A DNA stretch of 64,000 bases from Shewanella ulleungensis (GTDB lineage: Bacteria; Pseudomonadota; Gammaproteobacteria; Enterobacterales; Shewanellaceae), in NCBI RefSeq assembly GCF_014648315.1, contig NZ_BMQW01000001.1, forward strand, positions 124,001 through 188,000. Direction: 5' to 3'. Position 1 is the first letter of the stretch. Each line of letters begins with the position of its first letter. Below the pieces are notes generated by a model that was not told the DNA's origin, ran no database searches, and saw nothing but the letters and a program-made list of their open reading frames with translations. Shown here in pieces: positions 19,256 through 27,686 of this stretch. The position numbers were made by a program, and so were the translations under genes.

Positions 19256-20212
19256 ATGTTTGCGACAAGTCCGGTACAGCAGATATTATTTGAACAAAGA
19301 CGTATCTTTGTTAAACGAGATGACTTATTGCATCCAGATTTTAGCGGTAATAAGGCTCGCAAGTTTTACCATTTTTTATCGAAAGATTATTCTCATATTA
19401 CTCACCTAGTTGGCTCCGGTTCTGCTCAAGCTAATTCTTTATATTCAATGTCAGTCTTAGCTAAGCAACGAGGCTGGCGATTTGATTATTATGTGAGTCA
19501 TTTAAATGATTTCATTATTCAGCATCCAATGGGTAATTATGCTGCAGCAATAGCTAATGGCGCTAATATTATTGATGTCAGTCAATTGCAACAGGCATTT
19601 CAATATCAACAGATGCATTTAGACGACGTTGTAAAAAAAATTATAGAGGCCAACTATTCACGACATTGTTCACTATTACACATTCCAGAAGGTGGACGCT
19701 GCGAATATGCAGAATCTGGTTTAGCCATGCTAGCAACAGAGGTTATTGATTGGGCTCAATTAAACAATCTTACCGAATTAAAGGTGTTCTTACCTTCTGG
19801 CACCGGTACCACGGCGGCGTATTTAAATAAACAACTCAAACTACAATTAGCGAATAATAATATTACTCGACTCAACCTTGAAGTTATCACTTGCAGCACT
19901 GTGGGTGGTGATGAATATTTAATACAACAATTTTCAGAGTTAGTCGATAAGGAGTATTACCCTACGGTGGTGAATGATGGCCATAAATATCACTTTGGTA
20001 AACTCACTAAGCGCTGTTTTGATATGTGGAAAAGTGTCTGTGTGTCTGGAATTGAGTTTGAGTTATTGTATGATCCAGTTGGTTTCTTAGTACTAAAAGA
20101 CTACTTAGCTAAGCATTCGCAATGGCAAGGCGATATAGTTTATTTACATCAAGGTGGGGTATTGGGGAATCAAACGATGCTACCCAGATACCAACGTAAA
20201 TTTGCAAAATAG
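19256..20212 (+). CDS. PLP-dependent D-cysteine desulfhydrase / ACC-deaminase-like enzyme
   Basis: Protein of 318 residues of the pyridoxal-phosphate tryptophan-synthase-beta superfamily, closest in layout to D-cysteine desulfhydrase and 1-aminocyclopropane-1-carboxylate deaminase. RIFVKRDDLLHPDFSGNKARKFY holds the PLP-binding lysine (SGNKARK). GSGSAQANSLYSMSVLAK and PSGTGTTAAYL form the phosphate-binding loops, and EGGRCEYAESG is family-typical. The start is ATG 19256 rather than the in-frame TTG at 19244. The true substrate is uncertain; in marine gammaproteobacteria this gene is usually annotated only as a homologue. Confidence 0.88.
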   Translation: MFATSPVQQILFEQRRIFVKRDDLLHPDFSGNKARKFYHFLSKDYSHITHLVGSGSAQANSLYSMSVLAKQRGWRFDYYVSHLNDFIIQHPMGNYAAAIANGANIIDVSQLQQAFQYQQMHLDDVVKKIIEANYSRHCSLLHIPEGGRCEYAESGLAMLATEVIDWAQLNNLTELKVFLPSGTGTTAAYLNKQLKLQLANNNITRLNLEVITCSTVGGDEYLIQQFSELVDKEYYPTVVNDGHKYHFGKLTKRCFDMWKSVCVSGIEFELLYDPVGFLVLKDYLAKHSQWQGDIVYLHQGGVLGNQTMLPRYQRKFAK

Positions 20213-20398
20213 CGATAACTAAAGCAAATAACTGATCGGTTCGCTAATTAAGATAAATTCAGAAAGATATTGCTAGGGTATTGTAAAGGGTAATTCATTT
20301 TGCTCTGTTTTAATAAACATCGGTAAGTGAGAGGAGAATACCGAGAAATGAGTTTATTAAATAACAGAGCAAATGATTAACGCTAAGCGTTAGAGGTA

Positions 20399-20572
20399 TT
20401 ACTTATTTGCAGATATTAACCATTTCATGAAGTTTAATGCTTCAATACGCTTTGAAAAGGTTTTTTTGTTTTTACCTAGGCTGTCGGTAAAAGCAATTGA
20501 ATTTTTGTTTGACGAAATTGAATTAACTGGAAAGCTAACTGAAATTTCATGTCCATTAATGTTGTATGACAT
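20399..20572 (-). CDS. Small conserved-looking protein, unknown function
   Basis: A 57-residue ORF (MSYNINGHEISVSF...ALNFMKWLISANK). The ATG at 20572 has a textbook AAGGAG at 20581-20586, 8 nt upstream, the best evidence that it is translated; a GTG at 20581 overlaps that site and is unlikely. No signal peptide or membrane segment; mixed polar composition with a basic middle (SLGKNKKTFSKRIEALNFMKWL). I recognise no family. The 186 bases to its left and 567 to its right hold no gene, so it is monocistronic. Confidence 0.6.
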   Translation of the reverse strand: MSYNINGHEISVSFPVNSISSNKNSIAFTDSLGKNKKTFSKRIEALNFMKWLISANK

Positions 20573-21139
20573 ATGCCACACTCCTTATTTGTGCTTATCA
20601 CCCTTGGGTGAAAAAATTGTTCAATATAATATCCTTGGCATTTTTTAGTGGTGCAAAAGATTAATTTTTCGAGATTTAACTTAACCTATTCTGAACTCAC
20701 TAATCAAGTGTTGATTTATAAATAGCTGTATAATTTAATAAAAAATTAATTACTATTTGTATTCATTTGCACTTAACTGGGTAAGTTGAACATAGTTATA
20801 TGACAATGCTATGACAGGTAAAGTTTGTTGAAAATATTCATACAAACATTGGCCAAATCATGGTCAATAAAAATGTGCAGAAGCTTGTCTTGGGTTTACG
20901 AAGGAAGTTGAGCAGACTTACAGGTAGGTACCAAAATTAACAAGATTTTTAAATCTGTACGGATTCTATACTCACTTTTCATTTATAGCAACAACGTTTT
21001 TCGAAAAAAAGACAAAGAAGACAGGTTTTTTGTCTATTTTTAGTGCTCAGAGCAATATTTTTAATCAAATTTTGTTTTAAGTTAATGATTTCAATCGCGA
21101 TAAAAAATCTTATCGCGATTGACAGAAATTTTAATTTAA
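20573..21139. other. Spacer between small ORF and chrR
   Basis: About 570 AT-rich bases. Contains the ribosome site of the small ORF, an imperfect TCACCC-TT-GGGTGA palindrome near 20598, and the hairpin at 21092-21121. No other supported ORF or RNA gene. Confidence 0.5.
21092..21121 (-). terminator. Hairpin after the sigma/anti-sigma operon
   Basis: Perfect 12-bp stem CAATCGCGATAA with its complement and a 6-nt loop, 19 nt beyond the chrR stop. No T-run on the minus side, so termination may be weak or factor-assisted. Confidence 0.65.
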
Positions 21140-21841
21140 TTAATAAAGTAAGTCACCAATAGGGTTGAGTAACTTACTAATGCCTTTCGTAAAGTAGAGC
21201 GGGGCATCTACTATTGTGTAACACAAACAACCTTCAGTTGTTTTAGGTGAATGCTCATGGTCTTGATCAAGCAGCATAAAGTCACCTGGTTTGTAGGTGT
21301 TGTAACAATCACTAAACTCGCCTGCTAACAATAACGTTAACTCAGACCCCTTATGGGTGTGATCCGGTATTTCTCCGTTTGCCGCAATGTGTAACAAGCT
21401 TGCTCTTGCTTGTGGTTCACCAGTATCTAAGCGTAGGCGACTTACTTTACCTATACCTTGCCATGAAGCATTAATTTGCTTTTTAAACACACGAGGTAAA
21501 GCATAATGCTGACCTTTAATCGTAACACTGTTATCTGTACTTTCAGGTTGTGATGTTGAGTTATTAGCCAGACGTACATCTGTATCTAATGTATCGAGTG
21601 TTGATGACAAAAATTGGCTAAGTAAATCGTCGAATTCACCATGTTTTTCAAACGCTGCTGTGTTTTTGGCATCAGCTTGCTCGAACTGCTGCTCAGACAA
21701 CGCGATTGTCATTTGATCTAGTTGCTGTTGGCAGTGCTGGCAAAATTCTGCATGGGCTGAAATAGCAATAGACATTGACAGTGGCAACTCGCCTTTAGCG
21801 TGGAGAGACAGCAAATGCTGATCTGGGTGGTAATTAATCAT
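21140..21841 (-). CDS. chrR: ChrR-type zinc anti-sigma factor with cupin domain
   Basis: Anti-sigma factor of 233 residues. The N-terminal zinc anti-sigma domain has H-x3-C-x2-C (HAEFCQHC, near residue 30), which binds the sigma factor. The C-terminal ChrR-cupin-like domain (about 130-225) carries HIAANGEIPDHTHKGSELTLLLAGEF and a later DQDHEHSP, metal-binding His clusters. In Rhodobacter and gammaproteobacteria, ChrR releases RpoE in response to singlet oxygen. Start overlaps the sigma stop by 8 nt, so synthesis of the pair is coupled. The nearby blc and LON-domain genes carry matching promoters. Confidence 0.93.
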   Translation of the reverse strand: MINYHPDQHLLSLHAKGELPLSMSIAISAHAEFCQHCQQQLDQMTIALSEQQFEQADAKNTAAFEKHGEFDDLLSQFLSSTLDTLDTDVRLANNSTSQPESTDNSVTIKGQHYALPRVFKKQINASWQGIGKVSRLRLDTGEPQARASLLHIAANGEIPDHTHKGSELTLLLAGEFSDCYNTYKPGDFMLLDQDHEHSPKTTEGCLCYTIVDAPLYFTKGISKLLNPIGDLLY

Positions 21842-22511
21842 AATGTTTCTCCATAAAGCTTTTTAACTTTTCTAAGCCGAGTCTAAGTCGGGATTTAACT
21901 GTTCCGATAGGAATGTTCAATTTGTCTGCCAACTCTTGTTGTGTCAGCTCTTGCATGTAAATACCTTGAACCACCTGCCGTTGTAGTGGAGGAAGTTCTT
22001 CAACATGTTGCAGTAAACTTGCTGATAACAAAAAGTCATCATCATTATTTTCTGCATCATCAGATTCAAATAATGGCCAAATGTCATCTCCGAATGCATC
22101 TTCTCGGTTATGCTGTACTTTGCGAAGCATGTCGAAACATTGATTTCGCATAACCGTAAATACCCAAGTACTCACAGCAGCCTTGTCCGCATTGTATAAG
22201 TGCGCTTTAGTCCACACGCGAGACATGGTTTCTTGTACCAAATCCATTGCTAAACCTTGTTGGCTTAAACGCTGGACCCCAAAAGAGTTTATCTTGGGCG
22301 CGAAATGCGAAAAAAGTTTGGCAAATGATGTTTTGCAGCGATTGTTAGCAACTTGCATCATAAGTTGAGCAAGCTCGTCTGCTAGCGGATTAGGTTCGTC
22401 TGATTTCATAGCACCGTTTCGTTGATTTGAGGATCTTTGTGCAAGATGTCCCTTATCATAACGAGTTTGTGCGCTTTGTGATTGAACATTTTCCATTTTT
22501 TTCACTCGCAT
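21834..22511 (-). CDS. ECF RNA polymerase sigma factor (RpoE/ECF11-like)
   Basis: Alternative sigma factor partnered with ChrR. Region 2 includes LAMDLVQETMSRVWTKAHLY and STWVFTVMRNQCFDMLRK; region 4 reads LPPLQRQVVQGIYMQELTQQELADKLNIPIGTVKSRLRLGLEKL, the -35-binding helix-turn-helix. The frame allows 225 residues, but the N-terminal 34 are low-complexity, and a start at residue 35 (MKSDEPN, 22409) would give the usual ECF length of about 191. Neither start has a strong ribosome site, so this is unresolved. A promoter matching two neighbours (22603-22630) lies upstream, indicating autoregulation. Confidence 0.94.
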   Translation of the reverse strand: MRVKKMENVQSQSAQTRYDKGHLAQRSSNQRNGAMKSDEPNPLADELAQLMMQVANNRCKTSFAKLFSHFAPKINSFGVQRLSQQGLAMDLVQETMSRVWTKAHLYNADKAAVSTWVFTVMRNQCFDMLRKVQHNREDAFGDDIWPLFESDDAENNDDDFLLSASLLQHVEELPPLQRQVVQGIYMQELTQQELADKLNIPIGTVKSRLRLGLEKLKSFMEKHYD

Positions 22512-22602
22512 TCAATAAATCACTATTGGGCATAAGTTTGTATGCCATTTATGCAACCTATGAACTGGTTGCACAGGGTAGTTTATTAAGTCATTAGTGA
22601 GC

Positions 22603-22630
22603 AATACGGCTGGCTAAGATGAACGGATCA
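22603..22630 (-). promoter_or_regulatory. Candidate ECF promoter of the sigma-chrR operon
   Basis: Minus strand TGATCC, 16-nt spacer, CGTATT, ending 91 nt before the sigma start. Same hexamers and spacing as at 23270-23297 and 23881-23908. Matches the TGATCC/CGTA pattern I recall for the RpoE-ChrR group. Confidence 0.6.
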
Positions 22631-22640
22631 TAAAATAAAA

Positions 22641-23231
22641 TTATTTTATGATGTCGAACAGAAAAGACTTCGCCAAGAGATGGTCGTGACTATTAATGCA
22701 CTGATACTTTTCTTTAGCACTCAATGGAATAATTTCTAACCATCGTTGGCATACCCATGAAATGTCGTTAAAATCATTCTCGCTGTAATGGGCTAAATGT
22801 TGCGGATATTGTTGTAGCAGTTGTTTTAATGTTTTGCTGAGATATTGATCTTTTTTGCGCTCGTTGGATTTTATGTGTGGCTGAGCGGGTTGCGCTTCAA
22901 TCATATTGCTTGGCCAGCCGCCAATGAGTGTTACGTCTGCACGTTTTAATCCATCACTTTCTTCTGTGATTTCGTTTATTAAAAAGGTTTGCTTACCTTG
23001 AACACTAATTCCCAATAATCCATCTTCTAATGTTTCAAAATCGATAATCTGTGTCAGAGTACCTATAGGCATGATGGTTTTTTTGTCGTCAGATAACATA
23101 CATAGCCCAAATCCTTGGCCACTTTTGAGTGACTCAGACACCAATCGCTTGTATCTGGCTTCAAAAATCCGCAGTTGCGTATACCCTTGTGGTAATAAGC
23201 AAATCGGTAAAGGAAAAATTGGGATAATCAT
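22641..23231 (-). CDS. LON N-terminal (substrate-binding) domain protein
   Basis: Stand-alone LON substrate-binding domain protein of 196 residues, without the AAA or protease parts of Lon. Diagnostic residues: IIPIFPLPICLLPQGYTQLRIFEARYKRLV at the N-terminus and the GTLTQIIDFE and DGLLGISVQGKQTF strands. C-terminal helices (LSKTLKQLLQQYPQHLAHY) follow. Function unknown; such proteins appear beside oxidative-stress sigma regulons in marine gammaproteobacteria. An ECF-like promoter lies about 39 nt upstream. Its stop overlaps an AT-only hairpin at about 22629-22650. Confidence 0.9.
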   Translation of the reverse strand: MIIPIFPLPICLLPQGYTQLRIFEARYKRLVSESLKSGQGFGLCMLSDDKKTIMPIGTLTQIIDFETLEDGLLGISVQGKQTFLINEITEESDGLKRADVTLIGGWPSNMIEAQPAQPHIKSNERKKDQYLSKTLKQLLQQYPQHLAHYSENDFNDISWVCQRWLEIIPLSAKEKYQCINSHDHLLAKSFLFDIIK

Positions 23232-23269
23232 TACTGCCTCTGGGTTGTATTACGGTGCATCTGTTTAAA

Positions 23270-23297
23270 TATACGCTTGCCGAGTTATTGTCGATCA
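23270..23297 (-). promoter_or_regulatory. Candidate ECF promoter of the LON-domain gene
   Basis: Minus strand TGATCG, 16-nt spacer, CGTATA, 39 nt before the start at 23231 and overlapping the end of blc. Identical spacing to the sigma operon promoter. Confidence 0.6.
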
Positions 23298-23839
23298 CCT
23301 TGATTAACCCAAATGAGTTTATCTTCACTTATCGACAATGCCTTAAGCTTAGTGATAAAGCGCTGCTTAATTTCGGGAGCAAGGGTGGGGGTACGAGATA
23401 AAATCCAGGCATAGTCATTGTTAGGACCGATCACCAATGAGTCGGTATATCGTCCTTGGTCATTTTGTACGATATCGTGTATTTGGTATGCTCCGTAAAA
23501 TGGACCAAAAAAGGAGACTTTGAGTAAGCCTTGATTGTCACCGTCAATAAAATAGGCTTTACCCTCAGCTTTATCCCATTGTTGTTTATCTTGTTTAAAC
23601 CCTTTATTGATGACCACCACTTTGTCACCATCAATAGAGTATTGTGCTGTGACATTTGACATATTGCGCTCAAAGGAATGATCTAAACGGGCGATTTCAT
23701 ACCAGGTGCCTAAATATTGATTTCGTGCAAACGGCTTTACCACATCAACAGGTTCATCAATAATCGTACAGGCGGACAGTCCAAGCAAAGACAGTCCGAG
23801 TAACGGTATACTTATTACCTGATTTAATATTTTTTTCAT
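23285..23839 (-). CDS. blc: Outer-membrane lipocalin Blc
   Basis: Lipoprotein of 184 residues (lipobox LGLSAC, lipidated Cys near 24) with the bacterial lipocalin fold: structurally conserved regions YLGTWYEIARLDHSFERNMSNVTAQYS (GxW motif) and SLVIGPNNDYAWILSRTPTL (TDY-like region), and RQ near the end. Blc binds fatty acids and lysophospholipids at the outer membrane and is a stress-sigma target in enterobacteria. Here it sits beside the ECF sigma-chrR pair with a matching promoter at 23881-23908, suggesting repair of photo-oxidised lipid. Confidence 0.95.
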   Translation of the reverse strand: MKKILNQVISIPLLGLSLLGLSACTIIDEPVDVVKPFARNQYLGTWYEIARLDHSFERNMSNVTAQYSIDGDKVVVINKGFKQDKQQWDKAEGKAYFIDGDNQGLLKVSFFGPFYGAYQIHDIVQNDQGRYTDSLVIGPNNDYAWILSRTPTLAPEIKQRFITKLKALSISEDKLIWVNQGDRQ

Positions 23840-23880
23840 TTTTTACTCCGCTTTAAACAACTACAGTTATTATTGTTTAC

Positions 23881-23908
23881 TATACGACTTACAGCTTTGG
23901 GTTGATCT
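23881..23908 (-). promoter_or_regulatory. Candidate ECF promoter of blc
   Basis: Minus strand AGATCA, 16-nt spacer, CGTATA, 42 nt before the blc start. The -10 is identical to that of the LON gene; the -35 keeps the GATC core only. Confidence 0.5.
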
Positions 23909-24022
23909 TCAATCAACAGGTTTAATCCTTTTTTGTCGGTTCTATCATGCTTATAACGTCCTTTTATGGTTGTTTTTTAGTATAATTGAACAGATTGTTA
24001 TTTTTAGTTAGGTGGATGACTT

Positions 24023-24961
24023 ATGAGAAAAGTGCTCGATACGGTAGATCAACGTACCAAGTTAGTCGGAGAAAACCGTTTAGAACTGTTATTATTTCGC
24101 ATTAGCTCAACGCAATTATTCGCAATTAATGTGTTTAAAGTAAAAGAAGTTGTCAAGTTACCCACTATCAATGCGTTTCCTGGCAGTAATGCCAATATCT
24201 ATGGTGTCGCTAACATCAGAGGCGCCTCAATCCCTGTCATTAACTTACGTGAAGCGATTGGTTATTCGCCAAGGCCAATTACCGAAGACAGTAATTTGAT
24301 TATTACTGAGTATAATCGCAGCGTTCAAGCCTTTTTAGTGGGAAAAGTTGAGCATATTATTAATATGACTTGGAGTGATATTATGCCGCCGCCAAAAACA
24401 TCAGGCGGACATAATTACCTCACAGCAATTACTAAAATTGAGCAAGATGGCTTGACTCAATTAGTGTCAATTATTGATGTTGAGAAAGTGCTTGCAGAGA
24501 TTATTGATTACGATGTTAGCTTATCTGACGGTGTGTTAGATGAGTCGCTGTCGGGACAATTGCATGGCCGTAAAGTATTGATCGTTGATGACTCGTCTAC
24601 TGCACGTAAGCAGGTTCGCGACACGTTATCGCAACTAGGTATCGAGATTATAGAAGCTTCAGATGGTTTACAGGCACTACAAATGCTGCAACGATGGGCT
24701 GATAGTGGTAAGCATGTAGCCGATGAATTATTGATGATGATTACCGATGCTGAAATGCCTGAAATGGACGGCTATAAGCTCACTGCAGAGGTGCGTGCTG
24801 ACCCTCGAATGGCACCGTTATTTATTACGTTAAATACGTCACTTAGTGGCAGTTTTAATAAAGCGATGGTTGAAAAGGTGGGTTGTAATGAATTTATTTC
24901 TAAGTTTCAGCCAGACTTATTAGTGGGCGTAGTGCAAGACCGCTTACGGACTCTTCTTTAG
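24023..24961 (+). CDS. cheV: Chemotaxis coupling protein CheV
   Basis: CheW-like adaptor fused to a response-regulator domain, 312 residues. CheW domain residues about 15-165 (LLLFRISSTQLFAINVFKVKEVVKLP, IYGVANIRGASIPVINL). Receiver about 183-312 with acidic pocket VLIVDDSSTARKQ, phosphoacceptor Asp in ITDAEMPEMDGYKL, Thr in LNTSLSGS and Lys in FISKFQP. It couples chemoreceptors to CheA and damps signalling when phosphorylated. It is a lone gene; the rest of the chemotaxis operon is elsewhere. Confidence 0.96.
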   Translation: MRKVLDTVDQRTKLVGENRLELLLFRISSTQLFAINVFKVKEVVKLPTINAFPGSNANIYGVANIRGASIPVINLREAIGYSPRPITEDSNLIITEYNRSVQAFLVGKVEHIINMTWSDIMPPPKTSGGHNYLTAITKIEQDGLTQLVSIIDVEKVLAEIIDYDVSLSDGVLDESLSGQLHGRKVLIVDDSSTARKQVRDTLSQLGIEIIEASDGLQALQMLQRWADSGKHVADELLMMITDAEMPEMDGYKLTAEVRADPRMAPLFITLNTSLSGSFNKAMVEKVGCNEFISKFQPDLLVGVVQDRLRTLL

Positions 24962-25037
24962 GTATAAACCTTTAGCTATACTCATACATACTTAATGGCA
25001 GATATTCATCTGCCATTAAGGCTATACCAGTGCCTAA

Positions 25038-25682
25038 TTATGCCTGATCATTGTCCTCTATTAGCTCGTCAATAATTTTACGTTGATGTTCGCGGGTAAT
25101 ACCAATATTGAGTCTGGCTATTTTAATTGCATGGCCAAATTTGGCTTTACCCAGTAACGTAACTAATTGCTTTAGAAAGCCTGGGTCAAGTGACAACGTA
25201 TTGCAGTAATGTTCAATCGCTTTAGGCAATGATGTGAAGGCGATGCCGTCAAACTCAAACCCACTTTGATAATGGCTACTTTCACCATCGAGTAAGATAC
25301 CCTCTATACTTAAAGGCCACCCTTTAGCGTTAATGCGTCCTTGAGCTATCTGGTACATCATCCATGCACTTTTTTTAAAGCCACCAAAGATTTTACACTC
25401 AAACTCGGACTCCTGTAATTCTTGTTCGGTCCAGTTTATTCCAATCGCTAAATCTTTGCGGTAAAGGTGCATTAATTGATCTTTAACAGCATCGCGGCAA
25501 TCCCAAATAGAGGTTAGTGGGTTCTTCTTCGCCAAGCCTACACATTCTTTGCATGCCGGTACTGAAAGAGAAGGGTGCGGGGTATGGCTCATACGGTAGT
25601 ATGTAAATATTTGATTGCTTGGCTCTGCGCAAAACCAACATGTGTGGCGCTGGTCAAAAGGAATATCAATTAATGTTGGCAT
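25038..25682 (-). CDS. Hypothetical protein with paired CxxC zinc-ribbon motifs
   Basis: Protein of 214 residues. Two CxxC pairs lie near the N-terminus: CWFC (about residue 16) and CKEC (about residue 45), spaced like a zinc ribbon, followed by an alpha-helical region (WTEQELQESEFECKIFGGFKKSAWMMYQIAQGR) and a helical tail ending NIGITREHQRKIIDELIEDND. I do not recognise a named family. No signal peptide or transmembrane segment. Monocistronic; convergent with cheV. Confidence 0.85.
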   Translation of the reverse strand: MPTLIDIPFDQRHTCWFCAEPSNQIFTYYRMSHTPHPSLSVPACKECVGLAKKNPLTSIWDCRDAVKDQLMHLYRKDLAIGINWTEQELQESEFECKIFGGFKKSAWMMYQIAQGRINAKGWPLSIEGILLDGESSHYQSGFEFDGIAFTSLPKAIEHYCNTLSLDPGFLKQLVTLLGKAKFGHAIKIARLNIGITREHQRKIIDELIEDNDQA

Positions 25683-25722
25683 AAGGTTGTACGCTTTACG
25701 TAATAGGTCGTGAGCTTAAAAT

Positions 25723-25749
25723 AAAAAAGCCGCTCATAAAGAGCAGCTT
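25723..25749 (-). terminator. Terminator of the DUF2750 gene
   Basis: AAGC-CGCTC / GAGC-GCTT hairpin, with a six-T run on the minus strand, 20 nt beyond the stop at 25770. Confidence 0.8.
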
Positions 25750-25769
25750 AAGTTATTTTGATTAAAAAA

Positions 25770-26129
25770 TTATTCTTTTTCGAAATCGACTAATTCTTTT
25801 GCCAAAATAATAGGATCAATCTCTTCGCATTCTTGATCGGCTTCCCAATCAATACCGATAAGCACGCCATCGTCATTTAAATCGCCAACCCAGTACTCTA
25901 AAAATTCAGTTAGGGTAATGGTAACAGCTTTATAATCTGCCCATTCTTCAGTGCAATGACTGGTCGCAGCTGCTTCGCTTGACCATAAAGGCATTACATC
26001 GGTTTCTTCAAATTCAGATGAGTCACATACTACCCAACCTTCACCTGTTTCATCTTGTAAGCCCCATAAGACTTGGTGTTGTTTTACATTTTCGATAAAG
26101 CCGATTAGTGCGGGTGTTTGTTCGGTCAT
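25770..26129 (-). CDS. DUF2750-domain protein
   Basis: Acidic protein of 119 residues. The DUF2750 family is recognised by GFIENVKQHQVLWGLQDETGEGWVVCDSSEFEETDVMPLWSSEAAA and by EFLEYWVGDLNDDGVLIGIDWEADQECEEIDP near the C-terminus. Function unknown. The start is ATG at 26129 (MTEQTPAL); the longer frame to 26207 adds 26 residues without conservation or a ribosome site. Monocistronic. Confidence 0.92.
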   Translation of the reverse strand: MTEQTPALIGFIENVKQHQVLWGLQDETGEGWVVCDSSEFEETDVMPLWSSEAAATSHCTEEWADYKAVTITLTEFLEYWVGDLNDDGVLIGIDWEADQECEEIDPIILAKELVDFEKE

Positions 26130-26356
26130 GATAAGTCGCTTCAATGAGTTAGAATTACCTTCATTATACGTACTCACAAAATAAGGAAAAGGCTTAATTA
26201 ATGACAATTATGTTTATGCTGATTCTTTATACCAATCACATGATTAAAACTATCATATTTGAATAAATAAACAGGGTTTAATGCTAACAGGTCTTGTTTC
26301 CTGCGATGCGATGCGTCACGATATTCGTCATTCATTTGTGATAATTAAGTGTTTTC

Positions 26357-27613
26357 ATGACCCATAAAAGCCGTTTTTCAGTGTTTGTTGCCTCCATGTT
26401 TGTTTCAAGCACCTTATTAAGTGCTTGCGCGGTATCCGCCTCTCCCGAACAGGTTGTAATTGTTCCGCCCAAGCCTGTACAACCTGTAAAAGTTGATTTT
26501 GCAACTTGTGTGGTTAACTTACAGCAAAAAGCCAAAGCGGCTGGAATATCACAACATATTATCGACACCACTGTTGCGCATTTAAAGTATGTGCCTCGAG
26601 TGATTGAACTTGATAATCAACAACCAGAGTTTACCACTTCGTTTGGCGATTACTTTGAGAAGCGGGTAACGACTTGGCGTGTTGATCAAGGTCGAAAAAT
26701 GATGGCAAAACATCATGGGCTATTGGCTAACTTAACTAAAGAATACGGTGTGCCAGGGCAATACATTGTTGCTTTTTGGGGCTTAGAAACTAACTTTGGC
26801 AGCTACAAAGGGAGTATGCCAGTTCTTGATTCTTTGGCAACATTAGGGTGCGACCCTCGTCGCAGTGAATATTTTACTGGTGAGTTAATTCAAGCGTTAA
26901 AGTTAAAACAGCAATATAACTTTGCCGATAATAAAATGGTAGGGTCGTGGGCTGGTGCGATGGGGCATACTCAATTTATGCCGACTAATTACCGCAAATA
27001 TGCTGTTGATGGCGACGGTGATGGTGTTGCCGACCTATGGAACAGTGAAGCCGATGCATTAACATCAGCGGCGAATTTTTTACAGCATTTAGGCTGGAAA
27101 GCCGATCAACGCTGGGGCCGAGAAGTACTCATTCCACAAGGGTACGCATTTGATTATTTAGGCAGTAAATCAGTATTACCGTTAACACAATGGCGTGCAT
27201 TAAACATTAAACAGACTAATGGTGAACCGATAGCCACAGCAGATATGCAAGCCGCATTATATTTGCCAGCAGGACATACTGGACCAGCGTTTTTAGGTTA
27301 TGACAACTTTAATGTAATAATGCGTTGGAACCGCTCTGAGTTTTATGCCATTTCTGTTGGTCATTTGGCTGATCGTATTAATGGTTCACCAGAATTAACT
27401 CGTGCCGTTCCCAAACAGCCAAGATTAAGCCGCGAAATCGTAAAACAACTCCAGCAAAAGTTGAATGATGCCGGTTTTGATGTGGGTAAACCGGATGGCA
27501 TTTTTGGTCGCAACTCTGCATTGGGTTTACAAGGATACCAAAAGCAAAATGGCCTAATAGCTGATGGTTTTCCTGATGTAGAAACCTTTAAACGTTTGGG
27601 CATTACCCTGTAA
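26357..27613 (+). CDS. Lytic murein transglycosylase (MltB-like) with peptidoglycan-binding domain
   Basis: Lipoprotein of 418 residues (lipobox LLSAC, Cys near 23). The SLT_2 catalytic domain spans about 55-340: the catalytic Glu is in IVAFWGLETNFGSYKG, with GSWAGAMGHTQFMPTNY and the DGDGDGVADLWNSEADAL calcium-like loop. A C-terminal PG_binding_1 repeat (about 350-418) contains LQQKLNDAGFDVGKPDGIFGRNSALGLQGYQKQNGL. It cleaves the MurNAc-GlcNAc bond to give 1,6-anhydro ends for wall growth or recycling. Acts from the outer membrane. Monocistronic. Confidence 0.95.
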   Translation: MTHKSRFSVFVASMFVSSTLLSACAVSASPEQVVIVPPKPVQPVKVDFATCVVNLQQKAKAAGISQHIIDTTVAHLKYVPRVIELDNQQPEFTTSFGDYFEKRVTTWRVDQGRKMMAKHHGLLANLTKEYGVPGQYIVAFWGLETNFGSYKGSMPVLDSLATLGCDPRRSEYFTGELIQALKLKQQYNFADNKMVGSWAGAMGHTQFMPTNYRKYAVDGDGDGVADLWNSEADALTSAANFLQHLGWKADQRWGREVLIPQGYAFDYLGSKSVLPLTQWRALNIKQTNGEPIATADMQAALYLPAGHTGPAFLGYDNFNVIMRWNRSEFYAISVGHLADRINGSPELTRAVPKQPRLSREIVKQLQQKLNDAGFDVGKPDGIFGRNSALGLQGYQKQNGLIADGFPDVETFKRLGITL

Positions 27614-27686
27614 TATTGACTTTTTTGTGGCTGCTTTGGCGACCTTTTGATAAGCTTCGGCAAAATTTTAGCGTTAAGGAATAAAA

